From contig NZ_LGSZ01000054.1 in NCBI RefSeq assembly GCF_001298265.1, positions 42,396-106,395 of the forward strand: a stretch of 64,000 bases of DNA, written 5' to 3'. Under the pieces are notes generated by a model. That model was not told the DNA's origin, made no database searches, and saw nothing but the letters and a program-made list of their open reading frames with translations. The translations under genes were made by a program, and so were the position numbers. This DNA is from Allobosea vaviloviae (lineage in GTDB: Bacteria; Pseudomonadota; Alphaproteobacteria; Rhizobiales; Beijerinckiaceae). Of this stretch, positions 58,628-64,000 are shown in pieces; within the stretch, counting starts at the first letter, position 1, and each line of letters starts with the position of its first letter.

Positions 58628-59935
58628 TCAGCCGCGCGTCGGCCAGGCAAGATGATTTCGGTCGATCACGAAGGCATGCCGATGCCGCCTGCCCGCACCC
58701 GCCAGATGCGGATGGTCGGCTTCGAGGCCGGGATGCTCGTGTTCGATCTCGTCGGGATCCCCCGCCGGCCAGACACGCAAGGCGATCGCCAGCGCCAGCC
58801 CGGCGATGATCGCCATCGCCACGAATGTCGCGGGCAAGCCGATCGTCGCGCCCAGCCAGCCCGCCGCCGGGTAGGTTATCAGCCAGCAGGCATGCGAGAG
58901 GGCGAATTGGGCGGCGAACAGCGCCGGCCGATCCTCCGGATGGGCAGAGCGCCGCAAAAGGCGACCCGACGGCGTCTGGGTCAGGCTGTAGGAGAAGCCG
59001 AGCGCGAACCAGAGCGGCAGCAGGACGGAAAAGCCGGGAACCAGCGTGCCCAGCATCAATAGGACCGGAAGCGCAGCGCCGGCAATCAACATCAGCCTGC
59101 GGTCGTCGAGGCGGTCGAGCAGGCGCGGCAGCGCGAAGGCGGCCGTCATCGAGCCCGCGCCGAACATCGCCAGCGCGAGCGCGGTCGCCTGCTGCGTCAG
59201 GCCATAGGTCGCCTGAACCAGAACCACCGTATTGACGATGACCATGGAGCCTGCCGCCGAGACGGCGAGGCTCAGCGCCAGCAGCCCGCGCAGCCGTGGC
59301 GTCGCGAGGTAAATCCGCAGGCCCCGCGTGGTGCGGTCGTAGACGCCACGCGGCTCGCCGGGCTTCGGGTTCGGCAGAATGACAGACACGACCAGCGCGG
59401 CCGAGGCGATGAAGCCGATGACCGTGCCGGCGAAGAGGTTGTGGAAGCTGATCACGGTCAGCAGCAGCGCCGCTAGCGCCGGGCTCAGCAGGCTCTCCAG
59501 ATCGTAGGCCAGCCGCGAAAGCGAGAGTGCCCGGGTGTAGTCCTTCTCATCGGGCAGGATGTCGGGAATCGTCGCCTGGAAGGTCGGCGTGAAGGCGGCC
59601 GAGGCCGACTGCAGCACGAAGATCAGCATATAGACCTGCCAGATCTCCGTGACGAAAGGCAGCAGCAGCGCCGCGGCCGCGCGAACGAGATCGAGCCCCA
59701 CCAGCATGCTCCGGCGCGGCAGGCACTCAGCGAAGGCGGACGCGATCGGCGCGACGCCGACATAGGCGATCATCTTGATGGCCAGCGCTGTGCCGAGCAC
59801 GATGCCCGCATTCGCACCCGCGAGATCATACGCGAGAAGACCTAGCGCGACCGTCGCAAGGCCGGTGCCGACCAGCGCGATGACCTGCGCGAGAAAGAGG
59901 TGGCGATAGGTCCGGTTGGCGAGGATAGCCAGCAT
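58628..59935 (-). CDS. MFS exporter with His-rich tail (NreB-like)
   Basis: 435 residues, twelve predicted helices in the MFS fold (ATIPDILPDEKDYTRALSLSRLAYDLESLLSPALAALLL). The C-terminal cytosolic tail (DEIEHEHPGLEADHPHLAGAG and RRHRHAFV) is rich in His, as in the nickel-resistance exporter NreB. It lies 10 bp downstream of a CsoR/RcnR-type repressor and would be derepressed by Ni(II) or Co(II). Confidence 0.82.
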   Translation of the reverse strand: MLAILANRTYRHLFLAQVIALVGTGLATVALGLLAYDLAGANAGIVLGTALAIKMIAYVGVAPIASAFAECLPRRSMLVGLDLVRAAAALLLPFVTEIWQVYMLIFVLQSASAAFTPTFQATIPDILPDEKDYTRALSLSRLAYDLESLLSPALAALLLTVISFHNLFAGTVIGFIASAALVVSVILPNPKPGEPRGVYDRTTRGLRIYLATPRLRGLLALSLAVSAAGSMVIVNTVVLVQATYGLTQQATALALAMFGAGSMTAAFALPRLLDRLDDRRLMLIAGAALPVLLMLGTLVPGFSVLLPLWFALGFSYSLTQTPSGRLLRRSAHPEDRPALFAAQFALSHACWLITYPAAGWLGATIGLPATFVAMAIIAGLALAIALRVWPAGDPDEIEHEHPGLEADHPHLAGAGRRHRHAFVIDRNHLAWPTRG

Positions 59936-59945
59936 GGGGTGGGCC

Positions 59946-60224
59946 CTAAAGGTATTTCGCGATGGCCTTGAAGGCGTCGACCACCTCGCGCTGCTTATGC
60001 GGCAAGGGCCCGACGACTTCGTCGAGGCAGTGGTCGAGATGGTCCTGGATCAGGGTCTTCTTGGCCTGCCCGATCGCGCTCTCCACAGCCTGCAATTGCT
60101 GGGCGATGTCGAGGCAGGAACGACCGGCCTCGATCATCTCGATAACCTTGCGCAGGTGCCCGTCGGCCCGCTTCAGCCGCTTGACGATGGCGGGATGGGT
60201 CGCGTGGAGATGGCTCTCGGACAT
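59946..60224 (-). CDS. CsoR/RcnR-family metal-sensing repressor
   Basis: 92 residues, all-helical. Metal-site residues are Cys37, His62 and Cys66 (SCLDIAQQL; DHLDHCLDE), with His5, His7 and His10 near the N-terminus and His23. The Cys-His-Cys set is the CsoR/InrS type, and the extra His residues would allow nickel. The operator at 60233-60253 abuts its start. It controls the MFS gene. Confidence 0.9.
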   Translation of the reverse strand: MSESHLHATHPAIVKRLKRADGHLRKVIEMIEAGRSCLDIAQQLQAVESAIGQAKKTLIQDHLDHCLDEVVGPLPHKQREVVDAFKAIAKYL

Positions 60225-60232
60225 GGCTTTCC

Positions 60233-60253
60233 GTATCCTCCTGGGTAGGATAC
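60233..60253. promoter_or_regulatory. Operator of the CsoR/RcnR-type repressor
   Basis: GTATCCT-CCTGGGT-AGGATAC is a perfect 7-bp dyad with a G/C core, the general form of CsoR/RcnR-family sites, nine bases upstream of the repressor start. It could also affect the divergent 60332 gene. Confidence 0.7.
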
Positions 60254-60331
60254 GTCAATGCGGTCACGTGACTCGTCGTTCGTCGTCTCCGGTCAAATTG
60301 TCGTCAAGAAGAAGGGCTCTACGCTCTGCCC

Positions 60332-60718
60332 ATGTCGCGCCGCCGCCTTCGAGCCGGGTTCAGCCTCGTCATCGCCCTCGCGATGGCGCTCTGCATGACG
60401 CTCTCGGCTGCGCACGTCTCTGCCGGGCACAACGCCTACGCCATCGCGCAGGCCGAGGTCTTACGGCATGCGGAACTCGCCGCTTCGATCGCCGAGCACG
60501 GCCATGCCCATGAAGAGGGCGAGCCCGACGAGCGCTTGCCAGGCCATGTCCATGGGCACAATACCGCCGACCATGTCCACGAGACGGCGGATGTCGTCGG
60601 CCTGATCCAGCTCGGCACGCCGCGCTTCGTGCGGACCCCGATCCGGCACGAGCATCGGCGATCCGCCTCGGAGCGACCCGGCGGTCTGGAACGCCCGCCT
60701 CGATCCGCCGTCGCCTGA
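60332..60718 (+). CDS. His-rich secreted protein
   Basis: 128 residues with a signal peptide (1-~30). The mature chain is packed with His (HGHAHEEGEPDERLPGHVHG; HNTADHVHE), then an Arg-rich end. It probably binds nickel or cobalt in the periplasm. It is divergent from the repressor and 51 bp before the HupE gene, forming a trio. Confidence 0.65.
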   Translation: MSRRRLRAGFSLVIALAMALCMTLSAAHVSAGHNAYAIAQAEVLRHAELAASIAEHGHAHEEGEPDERLPGHVHGHNTADHVHETADVVGLIQLGTPRFVRTPIRHEHRRSASERPGGLERPPRSAVA

Positions 60719-60769
60719 ACTCAGCGCCGCGCTCGCGGCAGCCTTCAACGACGAACCATCGGATCAGTC

Positions 60770-61504
60770 ATGCAACCACCTTCCACCGGAGGGCGGCGCC
60801 TGCTGCGACAAGCAGCCTTGCGCCTGCTCCTTTCCCTCGTACTGGCGATCGTCCTGGTTATGCCGGGCATCGATGCGGCGCTGGCCCACGCCGTAGCCGA
60901 GGGCGACAAGGGCTACATCAAGGAGATCACGGGGGTGAACCTGCTCCCGTTCGTCTATCTCGGCGCCAAGCACATGGTGACGGGCTACGACCACATCCTG
61001 TTCCTGTTCGGGGTGATCTTCTTCCTCTACCGCCTCAAGCACATCGCGCTCTATGTCAGCCTGTTCGCGATCGGCCACTCCACGACCATGCTGCTCGGCG
61101 TCTATTTCAACGTCGGGATCAACAGCTACCTCATCGACGCCATCATCGGGCTGTCGGTCGTCTACAAGGCGCTCGACAACATGGGCGCCTACCAGCGCTG
61201 GCTTGGCTTCCAACCGAACACCAAGGCGGCGACGCTGATCTTCGGCCTGTTCCATGGTTTTGGTCTCTCGACCAAAATACTGGAATACCAGATCTCCCCG
61301 GACGGGCTCATCCCGAACCTGCTCGCCTTCAATGTCGGCGTCGAACTCGGCCAGCTCACGGCGCTCGGCATGATCCTGATCGTCATGGGCTACTGGCGGC
61401 GCACGGCCAGCTTCTGGCGTCATGCCTACACCGCAAACGTCTGGATGCTCACCGCCGGCTTCGTGCTCGTCGGCTACCAGCTCACCGGCTATTTCGTTTC
61501 CTGA
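60770..61504 (+). CDS. HupE/UreJ-family membrane protein
   Basis: 244 residues. A signal-like helix ends ALAHA. The motif LGAKHMVTGYDHILFLFGVIFF, then IGHSTTMLLG and FGLFHGFGLSTKI, match HupE/UreJ_2 proteins, thought to be nickel or cobalt permeases. His residues lie in helices. It sits between a His-rich protein and an anchor protein. Confidence 0.83.
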   Translation: MQPPSTGGRRLLRQAALRLLLSLVLAIVLVMPGIDAALAHAVAEGDKGYIKEITGVNLLPFVYLGAKHMVTGYDHILFLFGVIFFLYRLKHIALYVSLFAIGHSTTMLLGVYFNVGINSYLIDAIIGLSVVYKALDNMGAYQRWLGFQPNTKAATLIFGLFHGFGLSTKILEYQISPDGLIPNLLAFNVGVELGQLTALGMILIVMGYWRRTASFWRHAYTANVWMLTAGFVLVGYQLTGYFVS

Positions 61505-61524
61505 ACCCCAAGGACACACGTCTC

Positions 61525-62205
61525 ATGTACAACACCGACATCCCGACCCGCGCCGAACTGCCGACTAACGCCCAGCTTCTGCGCTCGACCGCCATCGCCA
61601 TCGTCGCGGCGGCCGGCATCCTCGTGACCATCGTGCTGCCCGCCGAATACGCGATCGACCCCACCGGCGTCGGCCGCATGCTCAGGCTGACCGAGATGGG
61701 CGAGATCAAGACCCAGCTCGCAGCCGAAGCCGAGGCCGACCGCCTGAAGGACCTCTCCACGACGCCGATTCAACCGGCCCCCGCGACGCCGGCCCCGGAC
61801 CAGCGCTCCGGCCTGCTGACCACGCTGGCCGGGCTCCTCGTCTCGCCTGCGCAGGCCGGCGAACGGCTCGATCTCGCCCAGGCCGAGAAGACCGACGAGA
61901 CCGTGATCACGCTCGATCCGACCAAGGGGACCGAATACAAGCTCACCATGGTCAAGGGCGCAAAGGTCACCTTCGAGTGGAGCGTCAAGGACGGCGTCGT
62001 CAACTACGACATGCACGGCACGCCCGGCCCCGGCGCCAAGGAGAAGAGCTACAAGACCGGCCGCGCGGTAGCGGGCGATACCGGCGTGCTGACCGCCGAA
62101 TTCGACGGCGGCCATGGCTGGTTCTGGCGCAACCGCGGCACGAAGCCGGTGACCATCATCCTGCGCACCAAAGGCGCCTATGCCGAGATCAAGCGCATGA
62201 GCTGA
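61525..62205 (+). CDS. Transmembrane anchor protein (HupE-associated)
   Basis: 226 residues. One helix near ~22-40 (STAIAIVAAAGILVTIVLPAEY) precedes a low-complexity linker and a soluble domain (~115-226) with MVKGAKVTFEWSVKDGVVNYDMHG and FDGGHGWFWRNRGTKPVTI. I recall this as the transmembrane anchor protein often next to HupE. Its role is unknown; His and Trp suggest metal or cofactor binding. Confidence 0.72.
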   Translation: MYNTDIPTRAELPTNAQLLRSTAIAIVAAAGILVTIVLPAEYAIDPTGVGRMLRLTEMGEIKTQLAAEAEADRLKDLSTTPIQPAPATPAPDQRSGLLTTLAGLLVSPAQAGERLDLAQAEKTDETVITLDPTKGTEYKLTMVKGAKVTFEWSVKDGVVNYDMHGTPGPGAKEKSYKTGRAVAGDTGVLTAEFDGGHGWFWRNRGTKPVTIILRTKGAYAEIKRMS

Positions 62206-62215
62206 CGAGGTTCCA

Positions 62216-62245
62216 GCCGGCCTGCGAGAACGCGGGTCGGCCGGC
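62216..62245 (+). terminator. GC-rich hairpin after the anchor gene
   Basis: GCCGGCC and GGCCGGC arms lie about 16 bases apart, just past the stop codon at 62205. There is no T-run, so termination is only possible. Confidence 0.35.
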
Positions 62246-62281
62246 AGGCGCGAACCGAAAACAGCTCGCTTGGGCGCAGAC

Positions 62282-62545
62282 CTAAAATCCGTCCCCGGAG
62301 CCGGTTCGCGCCGCGATCCGAGGCGCACAGCAGCCCGCCGCTGACGGCTGTCCATCGCTGGCGGCCTGAATCGGCGGACAGGGCACGTCGCCATAAGAGC
62401 AGAACACGCAGCAATCGCCTTCAAGCGGTCGCAGCAGTACTCCGCAGCTCTTGCATTCGTAGAAAAACCAGCAGGCGTCCGTCGGCATCGTCTCAGTCGC
62501 CTGATGGGCGCAGCGAGGACAAGTCAGAGTCGATTCAAGCTGCAT
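62282..62545 (-). CDS. GDCCVxC-domain Cys-rich protein
   Basis: 87 residues from ATG 62545. Zinc-ribbon-like CPRCAHQ and CKSCGV pairs precede GDCCVFCSYGDVPCPP, the family signature, and a late CC. It is known mostly from mercury operons, sometimes as a selenoprotein; here Cys is encoded. It lies 5 bp after merT, so it is in the mer operon, presumably binding Hg(II) in the cytosol. Confidence 0.83.
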   Translation of the reverse strand: MQLESTLTCPRCAHQATETMPTDACWFFYECKSCGVLLRPLEGDCCVFCSYGDVPCPPIQAASDGQPSAAGCCAPRIAARTGSGDGF

Positions 62546-62550
62546 GAGGA

Positions 62551-62967
62551 TCACCGCGTCAGCTTGAGCAGGGCCGGCTCGATATAGGGCGACCAGACGA
62601 GCGCCAGCCCGACGACCAGAGAGCCGAAGCCGAGCAGTCCGATCGTGCGGCGGGATGTTCCTGGCTTGGCGCATGTGTCGCCATCACAGCTCGGCCTGCG
62701 CCTTCGCCAGAAGAAAAAAGCCCAGCCGAGAGCCAGCATACCCGCAGCGCCGGCAATAAGCAGCGGCCGGATATCGGCCAGGAAGGCAAGGCCGCTGAAG
62801 ACCGCCCCCGTCGCTCCAAGTCCCGCGAGCGCGATCGGCAGCACGCAGCATGAGGATGCGACCAGCGCGCCGATCCCAACGACCGCGCCCGTCCCGGCCA
62901 GGAGGCGCGTGGATGGCGCCGGGAGAGGCTCCGTCGTGCTCGACTTTCCGAGTTCCGCGCTGAACAT
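62551..62967 (-). CDS. merT: Mercuric transporter MerT
   Basis: 138 residues from ATG 62967 (ATG 62991 would lie before the expected transcript start). Three helices; the vicinal Cys pair in SSCCVLPIALAGLGATGAV takes Hg(II) from the periplasm, and a second pair, SCDGDTCAKPG, faces inside. MerP and MerA are not seen within the window. GGAG lies 8 bp before the start. Confidence 0.87.
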   Translation of the reverse strand: MFSAELGKSSTTEPLPAPSTRLLAGTGAVVGIGALVASSCCVLPIALAGLGATGAVFSGLAFLADIRPLLIAGAAGMLALGWAFFFWRRRRPSCDGDTCAKPGTSRRTIGLLGFGSLVVGLALVWSPYIEPALLKLTR

Positions 62968-62994
62968 GAATGGTGCTCCGTTTCGATCCATGGC

Positions 62995-63025
62995 ACTCTG
63001 CCTCCCGTAGCCACTACGGGATCAA
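62995..63025 (-). promoter_or_regulatory. mer operator/promoter
   Basis: On the minus strand, TTGATC and CAGAGT are separated by 19 bp carrying CCCGTAG-TGG-CTACGGG, a perfect dyad. The geometry matches merOP, activated by MerR with Hg(II). It faces merT and abuts the divergent merR start at 63033. Confidence 0.85.
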
Positions 63026-63032
63026 GCCACAT

Positions 63033-63527
63033 ATGCTCACAAAGGCGCGAGGCATCGCCGCGGGACAGCTTGCACAAGCCGCAGGCGTCAATCTCGAGAC
63101 GGTCCGCTACTATGAGACTATCGGGCTGATGCCCGCGCCGCCGCGCACGTCGGGCGGCCATCGCGTCTACGACGACGCCCATGTCAGGCGGCTGGCCTTC
63201 ATTCGCCGAGGCCGCGAGCTGGGGTTCAGCATCGACGAGATTCGCGCCCTCCTGATCCTGAACGACCCCCGCCATGGCTCCTGCGCGGAGGTCAAGGACA
63301 TCGCGTCGACGCACCTCACCGAGGTGCGTCGCAAGCTCGCAGACCTGACGAGGCTGGAGAGTATCCTCGCCGCATCCGTCGCGCGCTGCACCAGTGAGCC
63401 GCTCGCGCCATGTCCCGTGCTCGATATGCTCGGACCCGAAGCGTCGTCGCCTGACGCCGCCTTGAAGACGCTTGATCGCTCACTGGACGGGCTCAGACAC
63501 GATCGGCGAACTGGCGACCGTGCCTGA
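63033..63527 (+). CDS. merR: MerR mercury-responsive regulator
   Basis: 164 residues. The helix-turn-helix is [24 protein letters not shown]. Cys84, Cys119 and Cys127 ([16 protein letters not shown]) match the three Hg ligands, though the loop is one residue shorter than in classic MerR. It lies next to the merT promoter. The last ~48 bp overlap the convergent RND gene. Confidence 0.88.
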   Translation: MLTKARGIAAGQLAQAAGVNLETVRYYETIGLMPAPPRTSGGHRVYDDAHVRRLAFIRRGRELGFSIDEIRALLILNDPRHGSCAEVKDIASTHLTEVRRKLADLTRLESILAASVARCTSEPLAPCPVLDMLGPEASSPDAALKTLDRSLDGLRHDRRTGDRA

Positions 63528-64000
63528 ATTGGCGCCGCCATCCGTCGGATGACGGCCGGACAGCCCAGCCGCCGCCGGCAGCCCCCAGCCCTTGACCAGC
63601 CCGTAGATCGCCGGGATCACCAACAGCGTCAGCACGGTCGAGGAGACCATGCCGCCGATCATCGGGGTGGCAATGCGCTGCATCACCTCCGAGCCCGTGC
63701 CGGTGTTCCAGAGGATCGGCAGCAGGCCCGCCATGATCGCGATCACGGTCATGATTTTTGGCCGAAGCCGCTCGACCGCGCCGAGCATGATCGCGTCGCG
63801 AAGATCGGCGCGGGTGAAGGCTCGTCCTTCCGCCGCGCAGCGCGCCCGCACCTCCTTCAGGGCCTGGTCGAGATAGATCAGCATGATCACGCCGGTCTCG
63901 GCAGCGACGCCGGCGAGCGCAATGAAGCCGACCGCAACGGCGACCGACATGTTGAAGCCGAGCCACCAGAGCAGCCAGATGCCGCCGACCAGCGCGAATG
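63480..64000 (-). CDS. CzcA/CusA heavy-metal RND pump, C-terminal part
   Basis: The frame is open through the window edge; 173 residues remain. [28 protein letters not shown] and [20 protein letters not shown], plus [31 protein letters not shown], are helices 10-12 of heavy-metal-type RND pumps. The 5' part lies beyond the window. The tail after GLVKGWG is poorly conserved and overlaps merR on the opposite strand by 48 bp. Confidence 0.9.
   Translation of the reverse strand, partial: FALVGGIWLLWWLGFNMSVAVAVGFIALAGVAAETGVIMLIYLDQALKEVRARCAAEGRAFTRADLRDAIMLGAVERLRPKIMTVIAIMAGLLPILWNTGTGSEVMQRIATPMIGGMVSSTVLTLLVIPAIYGLVKGWGLPAAAGLSGRHPTDGGANSGTVASSPIVSEPVQ

Noticed and set aside
1..64000. IS elements, integrases, tRNA-linked attachment sites or CRISPR arrays
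   Set aside because: I read both strands for transposase or recombinase motifs, spaced direct repeats and cloverleaf sequences and found none I could support.

Overview
The window is about 64 kb of GC-rich DNA packed with metal-resistance, thiol-redox and sulfur genes. It points to an alphaproteobacterium of the Hyphomicrobiales (Rhizobiales), perhaps a Bosea-like genus. That placement is an inference from gene families: an AapJQMP amino-acid transporter, BTLCP and DUF930 proteins, a BigR sulfur module, a Mur-like Fur protein beside mntH, and PepSY/DUF1003/COG4705 proteins. I see no rRNA, tRNA, CRISPR, replication gene, integrase or transposase, so mobility is suggested only by gene content.

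Layout. 0-11 kb: the tail of a DUF1003 protein; two PepSY proteins around a COG4705 membrane protein; an ABC-2 exporter with a secreted partner; cytochrome b561; an OmpR/EnvZ-type two-component pair; a DedA-PAP2-LssY protein; and an HtrA protease. 11-15 kb: ChrB, a COG4280 membrane protein with a micro-membrane partner, a multicopper oxidase and a VIT1/CCC1 transporter. 15-24 kb: a QseBC-like two-component pair divergent from dsbD, then a DsbA-like protein, an L,D-transpeptidase, a membrane-TlpA fusion, an AcfC-like binding protein and a metallophosphatase. 24-27.5 kb: a tightly overlapped persulfide/sulfur operon (Blh, ETHE1-like dioxygenase, BigR, two half-size YeeE/YedE proteins, TauE). 27.5-35 kb: a ZntR/CadR-like regulator, a Zn/Cd/Pb P-type ATPase, ICMT, LspA, a PCuAC-like protein, a NicO-like protein and a CDF exporter. 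35-40 kb: BTLCP, two adjacent broken genes (DsbA-like with a frameshift, small membrane protein with an in-frame TGA), a YafK-type L,D-transpeptidase, and Fur/Mur with mntH. 40-48 kb: two DUF2946-led thioredoxin modules (PCuAC, Sco, TlpA; TlpA, CcdA, DsbB, DsbA), a MerR-type regulator, a TonB-like DUF930 protein, a Cys-rich copper-storage protein, DUF305 and a glutaredoxin-MauE fusion. 48-52.6 kb: aapPMQJ on the minus strand, apparently housekeeping. 52.6-57.4 kb: a divergent CueR regulon (copper chaperone; copA-cueR) and a PLP enzyme. 57.4-62.2 kb: a Spy/CnrX-like sensor, a short Crp/Fnr protein, an NreB-like MFS exporter with a CsoR-type repressor, and a His-rich protein-HupE-anchor trio. 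62.3-64 kb: merT with a GDCCVxC protein, divergent merR, and the C-terminus of a CzcA/CusA RND pump.

How it works together. Copper is exported (CopA), oxidised (multicopper oxidase), stored (Csp) and delivered (PCuAC, Sco). Zn/Cd/Pb, Ni/Co, Mn, Fe and Hg each have a dedicated exporter, importer or sensor. Several DsbD/CcdA-DsbA/TlpA relays would keep periplasmic thiols reduced or correctly oxidised under metal stress, and the BigR module would detoxify sulfide and persulfide. Local control is unusually readable: MerR-family promoters with 19-bp spacers occur at 27.98, 36.31, 36.71, 46.40, 52.96, 53.05 and 63.0 kb. Three of these (27.98, 36.31, 36.71) share one core and suggest a scattered regulon.
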